Assembly (NCBI RefSeq): GCF_025464955.1
Contig: NZ_JAODNM010000124.1
Coordinates: 1 to 64,000 of the forward strand
Length of the DNA stretch: 64,000 nt
Origin: Amycolatopsis sp.
GTDB taxonomy: Bacteria > Actinomycetota > Actinomycetes > Mycobacteriales > Pseudonocardiaceae
Reading direction: 5' to 3'
Shown: positions 22,792 through 31,503 of the stretch, in pieces
Layout: every line of letters starts with the position of its first letter
Numbering within the stretch: position 1 is the stretch's first letter
The notes under the pieces: model-generated
Database searches by the model: none
The model's input: the letters and a program-made list of their open reading frames with translations, nothing else
What the model was told of the DNA's origin: nothing
Translations under genes and position numbers: made by a program

Positions 22792-24675
22792 ATGAGCGCG
22801 ACCACTCGGTTGACGGACTGGCCTGTTTACGACCGCCCGGAAGACCTGCCGGCTGTCGAGGCCGTGCCGCTGAGCGATCGCGACCTCCCGTCGAGCACGT
22901 ACGAACTGCTCGTCCGGGCCGGTACGCAGTGGCCGGACCGCCGCGCGCTGACGGTGCTGCCGTCGGCCGCGCGGTGGGCCGATCCGGACGAGTGGTCGTT
23001 CTCGGACCTGCTGACCAGGGTCCACCGGATCGCCAACGCGCTGACCGGACTGGGCGTGGGACGATCCGACGCGGTGGCGGTGCTTTCGCCGAACACCGGT
23101 GACGTGCTGGCGGCGACGCTCGCGGCGGAGACCGTGGGCATCGCCGCGCCGATCAACCCGGGCCTGACCGGGCAGCAGATCGAGGACCTGCTGCGCGCGT
23201 CCGACGCGAAGGTGCTCATCGCCGCTGGTCCGAACCTCGCGCCGACAATCTGGGAGACCGCCCGCACGCTGGCCCGGGAACTCGGTCTCGCCGCTGTACT
23301 CGCGGTGCGGCCGGACGGCGTCGATGCCGAAAAGCCGGCGCTGGAGCCGATCGACGGGGTGGTCGTCGGCTGGCTCGACGACGTCGCCGCGGCAGCCGAG
23401 GCCGACAAACTGCTCTCGACGCCGCCGGCCGCCACGGACACCGCCGGGTACTTCCACACCGGCGGCAGCACCGGCACCCCGAAGATCGCCGTGCACACCC
23501 ACGCCAACGAAGTCACGATGGCGTGGATCCTGGCCGCGTGCACCTCAGGCGACCTCGTGATGCTCGCCGCGTTGCCGCTGTTCCACGTCAACGCGTTGAT
23601 GGTCACCGGGATCGCGCCGCTGTTCAAGGGCCAGCACGTGGTGTGGGCGGGCCCGCTCGGCTATCGCGACCCGGACCTGTACCCGGTGTTCTGGAAGATC
23701 ATCGAGCGCTACCGCGTCGGCGCGATGTCCGCCGTGCCGACGGTGTACGCGGTGCTCGGGCAGGTCCCGATCGACGCCGACATCTCCAGCCTCACCTGGC
23801 CGATCGTCGGCGCCGCGCCGCTGCCGGACGCCGTGCGACGGCAGTTCCACGCCCACACCGGCGTCGAGCTGTGCGAGGGCTACGGGCTCACCGAAGGCAC
23901 CTGCGCGTGCGCGCGGTCGTTCCCCGGGGCCATCCGGCCGGACACGGTCGGCCAGCGGATGCCGTACCAGGGCGTCAAAGCCGTGCACATCGACGAGGTC
24001 ACCGGGGTGTGGACGGACCTGCCGACCGGGGAGACCGGAGTGCTGGTCATGAGCGGGCCGACGGTGTTCCCCGGGTACCTCCGCCGAGGCGAGGACGGCC
24101 TGGTGCCGGATCCGAGCGGGAAGATCGTCGACGGCTGGCTGGACACCGGCGACCTCGGCAGCATCGACGCCGACGAGTTCGTGCACCTCACCGGCCGGGC
24201 GAAGGACCTGATCATCCGGGGCGGCCACAACATCGACCCCGCGGGCATCGAGGACACGTTGCTGGCCCACCCGGCGGTTTCCGGTGCCGCGGCCGTCGGA
24301 CGGCCCGACCGGCACGCCGGTGAGGTCCCGGTCGTTTACGTGACCCTGCGGCCCGGCACCAGGGCGGACAACCTCGTCGAGTGGGCGGCCGAACGGGTTC
24401 CCGAACGCGCCGCCGCGCCGAAAGACGTCTACGTCATCGATGAGATCCCGCTGACGCTGGTCGGCAAGGTGTACAAGCCCGCATTGCGGCAGGACGCGCT
24501 GCGCCGGGTGGTCGACGACGAGATCGCCGCGCGGGGCCTCGACGGCGTCAGCGCGTCCGTCACCCTGGAGCTGGACCAGCCGATCGTCGAGGTCTCCCCC
24601 GGCGGGCGGTCGGACCTCGACGACCTCACCGCTGCCCTCGACGCCTACGCCTTCCGCTGGCGCTACACGTCCTAG
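22792..24675 (+). CDS. Acyl-CoA synthetase (AMP-forming, ANL superfamily)
   Basis: 627 residues. P-loop YFHTGGSTGTPKIAVHTH (about 217-234), the GYGLTEGT motif (about 363) and the hinge/aspartate motif WLDTGDLGSID, then LTGRAKDLIIRGGHNI and the catalytic Lys region LVGKVYKPALR. These are the adenylation motifs of acyl-CoA ligases: ATP + fatty acid + CoA to acyl-CoA. It is longer than the classic 540-residue FadD because of an N-terminal extension. ATG at 22792 follows GGAG; an upstream in-frame start overlaps the lipase. Coupling with the lipase suggests use of extracellular lipids. Confidence 0.85.
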   Translation: MSATTRLTDWPVYDRPEDLPAVEAVPLSDRDLPSSTYELLVRAGTQWPDRRALTVLPSAARWADPDEWSFSDLLTRVHRIANALTGLGVGRSDAVAVLSPNTGDVLAATLAAETVGIAAPINPGLTGQQIEDLLRASDAKVLIAAGPNLAPTIWETARTLARELGLAAVLAVRPDGVDAEKPALEPIDGVVVGWLDDVAAAAEADKLLSTPPAATDTAGYFHTGGSTGTPKIAVHTHANEVTMAWILAACTSGDLVMLAALPLFHVNALMVTGIAPLFKGQHVVWAGPLGYRDPDLYPVFWKIIERYRVGAMSAVPTVYAVLGQVPIDADISSLTWPIVGAAPLPDAVRRQFHAHTGVELCEGYGLTEGTCACARSFPGAIRPDTVGQRMPYQGVKAVHIDEVTGVWTDLPTGETGVLVMSGPTVFPGYLRRGEDGLVPDPSGKIVDGWLDTGDLGSIDADEFVHLTGRAKDLIIRGGHNIDPAGIEDTLLAHPAVSGAAAVGRPDRHAGEVPVVYVTLRPGTRADNLVEWAAERVPERAAAPKDVYVIDEIPLTLVGKVYKPALRQDALRRVVDDEIAARGLDGVSASVTLELDQPIVEVSPGGRSDLDDLTAALDAYAFRWRYTS

Positions 24676-24724
24676 CGGCGTCACCCTAGCAGCGCTAGTT
24701 CCGCTGTCGTTGCTCGTTCCGTTG

Positions 24725-25729
24725 TCAAGCCAGTTCGACGAGGACAGTGCCCCGGTGGGTACCGGCGAGCAGGGCGTCGAGGGTGGCTGCTGCGACGTCG
24801 AGTCCGCCAGGGACCAGCGTGTGCGGGTAAACGACAGAGCCGTCCGCCAGCCAGTGGCTGTAGTGGCTGCTCCACGCCTCCAGCTGCTCAGGCGTGTGCA
24901 TCGTGCGGAACGGCTTGAGCACGATCTCGGCGTTGATCGCGGTCATGATGTCGAGCCGCGGATGCGCCCCCACGCTGTCGTCCAGCTGACCGGCCAGCGC
25001 ACCGCACAGCGCGAAGCGGGCACCCTCCGCGGCGACCTGGACGGCCGCCTCGAACTGCGTCCCGCCGACGGTGTCGAAGAAGACGTCGATGCCGTCGGGC
25101 GCAACGGTTTTGAGCGCGGCGACCAGGTCGCCGTCGCGGTAGTCGAGCGCGGCGTCGTAGCCGAGTTCCTCGGTCAGGTAAACGAGTTTCGCGGCGCTGC
25201 CGGCGGACCCGATCACCTTCTTCGCGCCACGAGCCTTGGCGATCTGACCCGCCAGCGAACCGACACCGCCGGCCGCGCCGGACACGAACACGACGTCGCC
25301 TTCGGACACCTCCGCAACGTCGACCATGCCGTGGTACGCCGTCACGCCCTGGTTCAGCGCGAAGTACGGCTCGGGCAGCGCCGGGTCGACCGGGAACGCT
25401 TCCCACGGGCCCGCGATGACGTGGGACTGCAGGCCTTTCCGGTGCGCGACAGCGGTTCCGACGGCCAGGCCGCCTTCACCGGCCGCGATGACTTCGCCGA
25501 CCGCGCCGGCCCACAACGGCTCACCGGGCTTGTAGCCGGCCATGGGCAGGTTCGGGTTCTCCCGCATCAGGTCGGCCAGGACGGCGGCGAGCTGGACGTG
25601 GGTCGTGCGGATCAGGACCTCGCCGGGGCCGGGGTCGGGCAGCGTGATCTCGTCGAGCGCGACGAGCTTGGCCGCGGCCTCGGTGCCGGTGCGGTACTGG
25701 TCCAGGATCACGCGGCGTGCGGTGGTCAT
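24725..25729 (-). CDS. MDR family NADP-dependent oxidoreductase (curcumin/prostaglandin reductase type)
   Basis: 334 residues, zinc-free. N-terminal GroES-like part with DPGPGEVLIRTTHVQL, then the NADP-binding GAAGGVGSLAGQIAKARGAK (about 151-170) and the Tyr/Asp-rich DYRDGDLV. Members reduce activated C=C bonds of enones or allylic aldehydes using NADPH. A GAGGAGG ribosome binding site precedes ATG 25729. The WYL-type regulator is divergent 85 bp away and is the obvious candidate controller. The substrate is unknown. Confidence 0.85.
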   Translation of the reverse strand: MTTARRVILDQYRTGTEAAAKLVALDEITLPDPGPGEVLIRTTHVQLAAVLADLMRENPNLPMAGYKPGEPLWAGAVGEVIAAGEGGLAVGTAVAHRKGLQSHVIAGPWEAFPVDPALPEPYFALNQGVTAYHGMVDVAEVSEGDVVFVSGAAGGVGSLAGQIAKARGAKKVIGSAGSAAKLVYLTEELGYDAALDYRDGDLVAALKTVAPDGIDVFFDTVGGTQFEAAVQVAAEGARFALCGALAGQLDDSVGAHPRLDIMTAINAEIVLKPFRTMHTPEQLEAWSSHYSHWLADGSVVYPHTLVPGGLDVAAATLDALLAGTHRGTVLVELA

Positions 25730-25814
25730 GTGCGCCTCCTCGGGTTCGGTATGAGACAGACGTTAGGCAGCATTGCGGCCAGAACTTGTCCGCATCTTGT
25801 GCGAGGATCGAGTG

Positions 25815-26780
25815 ATGTGGGACACGCCAGGACGGCTCCTTCGAGTACTCGAGCTGTTCCAGCTCCGACGCGACTGGGGCTCGGCCGAGCTCGCCGAACG
25901 GCTCGGCGTCTCCACCCGGACCGTGCGCCGCGACGTCGACAGGCTGCGCGCGATCGGCTACCCCGTGGACGCCCGCCCCGGCATCGACGGCGGTTACCGC
26001 CTCGCGCCGGGGACCAGCCTGCCGCCGCTGATGTTCGACGCCGAGGAGGCCGTCGCAGCCGTATTGGCGCTACAGACCGGCAGCCTCACCGGAAACGAGC
26101 TGGTCTCGGGCAGTGCGCTGCGGGCGTTGACGAAGCTCACCACGGTCATGCCGACGCGGCTCCGAAGGCAGGTGGACGCGCTGACGTCCAGCACAAGCCA
26201 CACTCCGCACGGGACGATCAAGGGCCAACTGCCGACAGCGGTGGACGTGAACATCCTCATCGCCGGCGCGCTGGCCTGCCGGGAGCACCTCCAGGTCGAC
26301 GCCGAGTACAAGGCGACGGAACGCACCCTCGAACCGCTGCACCTCGTCCAGGCCGGCGGCCGGTGGTACCTGGTCGCTTGGGACCTGACCCGGCACGACT
26401 GGCGCACCTTCCGCGTCGACCGGTTCACCCGCTTCGAGCTCACGACCAAGGCCGCCACGCAGCGCACCCCGCCGAGCGAGGACCCCGAGGCTTACGTCAT
26501 CGCGCATGTCGGCGTCGGTATCCAGCAGCAGCGCGCGATCGTACGGGTGCACGCGCCACGCGCCTCGATCCAGCACTGGATCGACCCCGCCTGGGGCCAC
26601 ATCGAGGACGACGGCGACGAATGTGTGCTCCACGTCGGCGCCGACACCCTGGCCGGCGTCGCCCGCTGGCTCCTGCTGCTGGACGCCGAACTGACCGTCG
26701 TCGAACCGCCCGCCCTCTCGGACGAGTTCGCCGCGCTGGCCGCACGAGCGAATCGGACAGCAAGCAGTAAGAACGCGTAG
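25815..26780 (+). CDS. HTH and WYL domain transcriptional regulator
   Basis: 321 residues. N-terminal HTH_11: LRVLELFQLRRDWG then SAELAERLGVSTRTVRRDVD (about 22-41), with the wing DGGYRLAPG. The WYL domain is at about 135-210, with QAGGRWYLVAWDLTRHDWR carrying the WYL tripeptide and Arg ligand residues. WYL proteins sense nucleic-acid or nucleotide ligands in some bacteria and small molecules in others. ATG at 25815 is chosen; an upstream start at 25773 would add an atypical extension. The divergent MDR reductase is the likely target. Confidence 0.85.
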   Translation: MWDTPGRLLRVLELFQLRRDWGSAELAERLGVSTRTVRRDVDRLRAIGYPVDARPGIDGGYRLAPGTSLPPLMFDAEEAVAAVLALQTGSLTGNELVSGSALRALTKLTTVMPTRLRRQVDALTSSTSHTPHGTIKGQLPTAVDVNILIAGALACREHLQVDAEYKATERTLEPLHLVQAGGRWYLVAWDLTRHDWRTFRVDRFTRFELTTKAATQRTPPSEDPEAYVIAHVGVGIQQQRAIVRVHAPRASIQHWIDPAWGHIEDDGDECVLHVGADTLAGVARWLLLLDAELTVVEPPALSDEFAALAARANRTASSKNA

Positions 26781-26834
26781 GCTCGACCTTCTACCCAGCC
26801 GCGGTGAAGGGCAAAGCCATGCACTGGTCGGCCG

Positions 26835-27557
26835 ATGGCTGAGGTCGAGGTGTTGCGCGCGGGCGTGCAGGCCGCGCTCGACCAGGGCGGAGCCGACGCC
26901 GGGGTCGACGCGGTGGGGCGGGTCTGCCGGGCGTGCGTGCGGTTGCTTCCAGTGGGCGGGGCGGCGGTGTCGATCATGACCGACCAGGGGCACCGGGAAA
27001 TCGTCTACGCCAGCGACCCGGTGAGCATGGCGCTGGCAGAACTGCAGTTTTCACTGGGCGAAGGCCCGTGCTTCGAGGCTCACACCACCGGCGGCCCGGT
27101 GCTGGTGCCGGACCTCGCGGTCGGTCTCGCACCGGCGTGGCCGATATTCGCCACGCAGGCCGCCGAGTACACGGTGGCCGCGCTGTTCACGTTCCCGGTA
27201 CAGATCAGCGCGATCCGGGTCGCAACGCTGGACACCTACCGCTCGACACCGGGATCCTTGACCTCGTCGGAGTTGGCGCTCGCGCTGCAGGTGGCCGACA
27301 TCGCCGCGCTGGCGCTGTCGGGACTGATGGCTTGGGACGGCTCCTGGCTGGACAGCGACGGCTGGCTCGAAGGCTCGGCGACACGACACCGCGAGGTACA
27401 CCAGGCCACCGGCATGCTGGTGGTGCAGCTGGCCGTAGGCGCCGCCGCGGCGCTGGCGACGATGCGGGCGTACGCGTTCAGCAGCGGACGTCCGCTGGTC
27501 GACGTCGCGGCCGACATCGTGGCCCGGCGGTTGCTGCTGGGCGAGGACGACAAGTGA
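26835..27557 (+). CDS. GAF and ANTAR domain protein, first of a pair
   Basis: 240 residues. GAF domain from about 25 to 165 with FSLGEGPCFEAHTTGGPVLV, the GEGPC motif typical of actinobacterial GAF-ANTAR proteins. The C-terminal ANTAR region from about 180 (HREVHQATGMLVVQLAVGAA, then AYAFSSGRPLVDVAADIV) is compact. ANTAR domains bind paired RNA hexaloop hairpins to stop transcription termination. This copy has an Ala-rich stretch where other ANTARs have acidic residues, so RNA binding is less sure. The next gene is its paralogue, starting 23 bp after the stop. Confidence 0.8.
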   Translation: MAEVEVLRAGVQAALDQGGADAGVDAVGRVCRACVRLLPVGGAAVSIMTDQGHREIVYASDPVSMALAELQFSLGEGPCFEAHTTGGPVLVPDLAVGLAPAWPIFATQAAEYTVAALFTFPVQISAIRVATLDTYRSTPGSLTSSELALALQVADIAALALSGLMAWDGSWLDSDGWLEGSATRHREVHQATGMLVVQLAVGAAAALATMRAYAFSSGRPLVDVAADIVARRLLLGEDDK

Positions 27558-27580
27558 ACAACCACTCAGGAGGTGACGAG

Positions 27581-28324
27581 ATGGTCGCACGTGAACGTCA
27601 GGTGACCCACGCGTTCGTCGCGCTGGCCGACACCCTGGTCGACGACTACGACGTCGCGGATCTGCTGCACACGCTCGTGCAGCAGTGCGTCGAGCTGCTG
27701 GATGTCGCCGCGGCGGGCCTGACGCTGGGCGACCAGCGCGGCAGCCTGCAGGTGCTGGCGTCGTCGACCGAGCAGACGCGCCTGCTGGAGCTGTTCCAGC
27801 TCGACACCGACGAAGGCCCCTGCGTCGAATGTTTCACCACCGGCACCCCGGTACTGGTGGCCGACATCGCCGCGCAGGCGGAACGGTGGCCGCGGTTCGC
27901 CGACAAAGCCGCCGACCACGGGTTCGTGTCGGTGCACGCGCTGCCCATGCGGCTGCGCAAACAGACCATCGGCGCGCTGAACCTGTTCGGGCACAAGACC
28001 GGTGAGCTGTCGGATGACGACTTGCGGCTGGCTCAGGCGCTGGCCGACACCGCCACCATCGGCATCCTGCAGGAGCGCGCGATCCGCAGCCGCGACACGC
28101 TCGCCGAGCAGCTGCAGATCGCGCTGAACAGCCGCGTGATCATCGAACAGGCGAAAGGGGTGCTCGCCGAACACGGCCGGATCGACATGAACGAGGCTTT
28201 TGTCGCCCTGCGCAGCTACGCCCGCAGCACCAACGCACGGCTCAGCGACGTCGCTCGCGAACTGGTCGAACGTGCGCTCAACGCCGCGACCGTGCTGGCG
28301 TGGACGGCCGACAAGCGGAGCTGA
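27581..28324 (+). CDS. GAF and ANTAR domain protein, second of a pair
   Basis: 247 residues. GAF domain (about 18-160) with LDTDEGPCVECFTTGTPVLV, then a short linker helix and the ANTAR domain from about 185: NSRVIIEQAKGVLAEHGRID, MNEAFVALRSYARSTNARLS. The RVIIEQAKGVLAE signature is standard for RNA-binding ANTARs, so this paralogue looks more likely to be active than the first. ATG at 27581 follows AGGAGG (27568-27573); a GTG overlapping the previous stop at 27554 would be possible but has no such site. The two genes are evidently a duplication and one operon. Confidence 0.85.
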   Translation: MVARERQVTHAFVALADTLVDDYDVADLLHTLVQQCVELLDVAAAGLTLGDQRGSLQVLASSTEQTRLLELFQLDTDEGPCVECFTTGTPVLVADIAAQAERWPRFADKAADHGFVSVHALPMRLRKQTIGALNLFGHKTGELSDDDLRLAQALADTATIGILQERAIRSRDTLAEQLQIALNSRVIIEQAKGVLAEHGRIDMNEAFVALRSYARSTNARLSDVARELVERALNAATVLAWTADKRS

Positions 28325-28541
28325 ACTGTCCTTAGTGGACTGCGTCAGGCACCAACCCGGCCCCCTGCCGGTTTATTCCCGTCCCCGTGAGAAGTGATCA
28401 ATTCCACCTGATCCGCCGGCTGGGAAGCAAAACGACGGCGGCGGGGTTGCATCGGGAGACTGCAAAAGTCGTGACAGCGTTCATCTTCAGGCTCGCGAGG
28501 AAAGACATCGTGAGCGCCTGCTCCGGATAGGAGTGTACAAA

Positions 28542-28727
28542 ATGACTCAAGGAACCGTGACCAGGTTCAAGCCCATGGCCCGCGCCTCGGCGGCGGACCG
28601 CGAAACCCAGCTGGTGATGGGCCATGCGCGAGCATTCCGCGTGATCCACAGCCCGCTTCCCGCTCCCCGGCAGTCGTCCGGCGAGTTCCACGCCCAGGCC
28701 GCGCGAGTCCCACAGACAGCCGCCTGA
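28542..28727 (+). CDS. Small hypothetical protein
   Basis: 61 residues, beginning MTQGTVTRFKPMARASA, no cysteines and no hydrophobic segment. ATG at 28542 is preceded by AGGAG with 8-bp spacing, and third codon positions are GC-rich, both of which favour a real gene. It stands alone, ahead of a hairpin at 28748. Function cannot be guessed. Confidence 0.45.
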   Translation: MTQGTVTRFKPMARASAADRETQLVMGHARAFRVIHSPLPAPRQSSGEFHAQAARVPQTAA

Positions 28728-28747
28728 GTTCCCCGTTCACGAATGAG

Positions 28748-28781
28748 TCCGGCCTTCCGGTGAGCCCACCGGGAGGCCGGA
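28748..28781 (+). terminator. Hairpin terminator
   Basis: Arms TCCGGCCTTCCGGTG and CACCGGGAGGCCGGA with one mismatch and a 4-base loop. It separates the small gene at 28542 from PhzF. Confidence 0.65.
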
Positions 28782-28809
28782 GGTGTATCCGGGGTCCTAG
28801 GGTCGTGAC

Positions 28810-29688
28810 ATGAGTCCGACCGTGCAGCTCGTCAACGTCTTCGCCGCAGGTCCGGGCGGGGGTAACCCGGCACCGACAGTCGTCGACGCAGCGGGGATGT
28901 CCGACGCCGACATGCAGGACATCGCACGTTCATCCGGGCATGAAAGCGGGTTCGTGCTCCCGGCACCCGAAGGCTCCGGCTGCGACTACGCGCTGCGCTT
29001 CTGGGTCCCCAACCACGAGATGTCGATGTGTGGACATGCGACGGTCGGGGCGGTCTGGCTGCTCGACAGCCTCGGGAAACTCGACGGCGACAGTGCGTCG
29101 CTGTGGACGAAGAGCGGTGTGGTCGACGCGCGGATCGCCGACTCGGCCACCGGCGAGCGACTGGTGGAGATCACCCAGCCGCCAGGCCGCGTAGAGCCCG
29201 TACCGGACGACGCCGTGCCGGAAATCCTATCGGTCCTCGGCATCACGGCCGCCGACCTGGCGCCGCTGCCGATCCAGAACGCGGCCACCAGCCGCGTCAA
29301 AACGCTGGTGCCGATCGCGAACGTGGACGTGCTCGACACGCTGGGCCCGGACTTCACCCGGATGGAGCAGGTAAACGACCGGATCGGGTCGACCGGCCTC
29401 TACCCGTACGCCCCTTCTGACCGCGACAACCAGGTCTTCGACGCGCGCCAGTTCCCCCGGTCCTCGGGCTACCCCGAAGACGCCGCCACCGGCATCGCCG
29501 CCGCGGCCCTGTCCTTCGGCCTCCTGGCGAACGGCCTCGTCGAGCCCACCGACCGCCCACTCCGCATCCGCCAGGGCCGCGCCATGGGCCGCCCGTCGGC
29601 GATCTCGGTCCGCTTCGCCCTCGCCGACAGCCAGGTCACCGGCTGCTGGCTCGGCGGGAGCGCCTTCCTGGAGGCCGCGGACTCGTGA
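28810..29688 (+). CDS. PhzF family isomerase/epimerase
   Basis: 292 residues, two pseudo-symmetric DAP-epimerase-like halves. The N-terminal half has SSGHESGFVLPA, where Glu45 is the catalytic base of PhzF-like enzymes, and NHEMSMCGHATVGAVWLL. The C-terminal half has GYPEDAATGIAAAALSFG. PhzF of Pseudomonas isomerises dihydrohydroxyanthranilate for phenazine formation, but no phenazine genes are nearby, so the substrate is unknown. TAGGGT at 28798-28803, six bases before ATG, looks like a leaderless promoter. The stop codon is the 5' edge of a large hairpin. Confidence 0.85.
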   Translation: MSPTVQLVNVFAAGPGGGNPAPTVVDAAGMSDADMQDIARSSGHESGFVLPAPEGSGCDYALRFWVPNHEMSMCGHATVGAVWLLDSLGKLDGDSASLWTKSGVVDARIADSATGERLVEITQPPGRVEPVPDDAVPEILSVLGITAADLAPLPIQNAATSRVKTLVPIANVDVLDTLGPDFTRMEQVNDRIGSTGLYPYAPSDRDNQVFDARQFPRSSGYPEDAATGIAAAALSFGLLANGLVEPTDRPLRIRQGRAMGRPSAISVRFALADSQVTGCWLGGSAFLEAADS

Positions 29689-29753
29689 GTGTTCCGGCAC
29701 GCCCGGGTGCTGGTGTCCCGCAGGGCACAGTAACCGGCCGGAACACTCACGAG
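29682..29753. terminator. Bidirectional hairpin between converging genes
   Basis: Perfect 16-bp arms CTCGTGAGTGTTCCGG and CCGGAACACTCACGAG with a 40-base loop, between PhzF (stop inside the stem) and the ABC-F gene (stop at 29759). The symmetry lets it serve both strands. Confidence 0.75.
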
Positions 29754-29758
29754 CCACT

Positions 29759-31357
29759 CTACAAAGGATCGATCTCCTCCAGTTCGGTTTCCAGGCGCAG
29801 CCATCTCGTCGGCTCGATCGTCCGGAGGAACGCCGGATCGTGGCTGGCGACGACAAGCGCGCCTGAGTACGAACGCAGGGCCTGTGCCAGTTGCCGCACG
29901 CTGGCCAGGTCCAGGTTGTTCGTCGGCTCGTCGAGCAGCAGGAGTCGCGGCGCGGGTTCCGCCAGCAGCAGCGTCGCCAGCGTCGCGCGGAACCGTTCAC
30001 CGCCGGAAAGTTGCCCGGCGGGCTGGTCCGCTTGACGGCCCCGCAACAGGAAGCGCGCCAGTCGCGCGCGGATGGCGTTGCCCGAAGCCGAAGGTGCGGC
30101 ACGGGCGACGTTCTCCGCGGCGGACAGTTCGTCGTCCAGGACGTCGAGACGCTGGGGCAGCCATCGTGCGGTGACCCGGACATCGACCTCGCCGGAGCGG
30201 GGTTCGAGGTCGCCCATGATGGTCCGCAGCAACGTGGTCTTCCCGGCACCGTTGGGCCCGACCAGCGCGATCCGTTCCGGGCCACGCACGTCCAGGCTCA
30301 CCACCGGGCCGTTACGAAGCTCCACTTCGGACAGCCGGAGTATCTCTTTTTCCGAAGGTACCGACGTTTCCGGAAGTTCGATGCGGATCTCGTCGTCGTC
30401 GCGGATGGCCTCCTCGGCTACCTTCAATCGATCTTGCGACTCCTTCAGCCGATCGATGTGCAGGTTCCGGAGCTTCCCAGCCGAGACCTCGGCTTCCCTC
30501 TTGCGCAGCCGCATCCGACTCCTGGGTTCCCTCTTGGTGTCGAACATCTTCTGGCCGTAACGCTGGCGACGGTCGAGTTTGATCCGCGCCTCACCCAGCT
30601 CGCGTTTCTGCCGCTTGAAATCCGACTCGGCGGCGCGCACCATCCGTTGCGCTGCCTCCTGTTCGACGGCCAGAGCCTGCTCGTACGAGCTGAGGTTCCC
30701 ACCGTGAAAGGTGATCTCGCCGTCGCGGAGGTCACCGATGCGATCCATCAGCTCGAGGACCGCGCGATCGTGGGAAATCACCACCAGCACGCCCTTCCAC
30801 GTCCGGATCATTTCGTAGACCAGCTCACGAGCCCGCGTATCGAGATTGTTGGTGGGCTCGTCGAGCAGCAGGACGTCCGGGTTCGCCAACAGCCGTGCGG
30901 CCAGGCCGAGCAGGACGACCTCGCCGCCGGACAACTCGCCGACCCGGCTGTCCAAAGCGACCTTTTCCAGCCCGAGCTGGACAAGGGTCGCCCGAGTGCG
31001 CTTCTCGATGTCCCACTGGTCACCGATGATGGCGAAGTGCCGCTCATCGACGTCACCGCTTTCGATCGCGGCGATCGCCGACCTGACCTCGACCAGTCCG
31101 AGCACGTCATCGACGCGCCGATCCGAGGCGAGGATGAGGTTCTGCGGCAGGTAACCGAGTTCGCCAGTGACGTTGATCAACCCCGACGCAGGCCGCAGCT
31201 CACCCGCGATCAGCCGCAGGAGAGTGGACTTGCCGGAGCCGTTGACGCCGATCAGGCCGGTGCGGCCGGTGCCGATGACCATGGCGAACCGGTCGAACAG
31301 CGCGCCGCCGTCCGGCCAGGTGAAGGAAACGTCGGAAAGTACGAGCGAAGAAGACAT
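29759..31357 (-). CDS. ABC-F family ribosome-associated ATPase
   Basis: 532 residues, no membrane segments, two ATP-binding domains. Domain 1: Walker A GVNGSGKST (about 37-45), signature LSGGE, Walker B LLLDEPTNNLD. Domain 2: GPNGAGKTT, LSGGERFRATLATLLLAEP, LLLDEPTNNLD. A charged linker of about 80 residues rich in Arg/Lys/Glu (RQKRELGEARIKLDRRQRYG) joins them, as in ribosome-binding ABC-F proteins. Members protect the ribosome from antibiotics or resolve stalling; this cannot be decided here. GAGGAG lies eight bases before the ATG. The long leader (31358 onward) with a small hairpin could host attenuation. Confidence 0.9.
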   Translation of the reverse strand: MSSSLVLSDVSFTWPDGGALFDRFAMVIGTGRTGLIGVNGSGKSTLLRLIAGELRPASGLINVTGELGYLPQNLILASDRRVDDVLGLVEVRSAIAAIESGDVDERHFAIIGDQWDIEKRTRATLVQLGLEKVALDSRVGELSGGEVVLLGLAARLLANPDVLLLDEPTNNLDTRARELVYEMIRTWKGVLVVISHDRAVLELMDRIGDLRDGEITFHGGNLSSYEQALAVEQEAAQRMVRAAESDFKRQKRELGEARIKLDRRQRYGQKMFDTKREPRSRMRLRKREAEVSAGKLRNLHIDRLKESQDRLKVAEEAIRDDDEIRIELPETSVPSEKEILRLSEVELRNGPVVSLDVRGPERIALVGPNGAGKTTLLRTIMGDLEPRSGEVDVRVTARWLPQRLDVLDDELSAAENVARAAPSASGNAIRARLARFLLRGRQADQPAGQLSGGERFRATLATLLLAEPAPRLLLLDEPTNNLDLASVRQLAQALRSYSGALVVASHDPAFLRTIEPTRWLRLETELEEIDPL

Positions 31358-31387
31358 GAAGGACTCCTCGAAGGTCTGAAGATCGCG

Positions 31388-31401
31388 CGGGGAAACCCCC
31401 G
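31388..31401 (-). promoter_or_regulatory. Short hairpin in the ABC-F leader
   Basis: CGGGG-AAA-C-CCCCG-type stem about 30 bp upstream of the ABC-F ATG. Two direct repeats of TGAAGATC/AGAAGATC flank it. In other ABC-F genes leaders with a short reading frame and a hairpin control expression; here a TTG ATC TTC TGA frame after GGAGAAGG exists. Weak evidence. Confidence 0.3.
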
Positions 31402-31503
31402 GCCGCGGTGTCTCTAGAACCTCAGAAGATCAATGTCCTTCTCCGATCGACGGCAGCAGATGCGGAAGTGACAGTACCTACGCCGAAAACCCGACGCAAT
31501 CGA

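Noticed and set aside
28810..31357. Reading PhzF and ABC-F as part of an antibiotic biosynthesis cluster
   Set aside because: No polyketide, non-ribosomal peptide or phenazine genes lie nearby and the two genes are convergent with a terminator between them.
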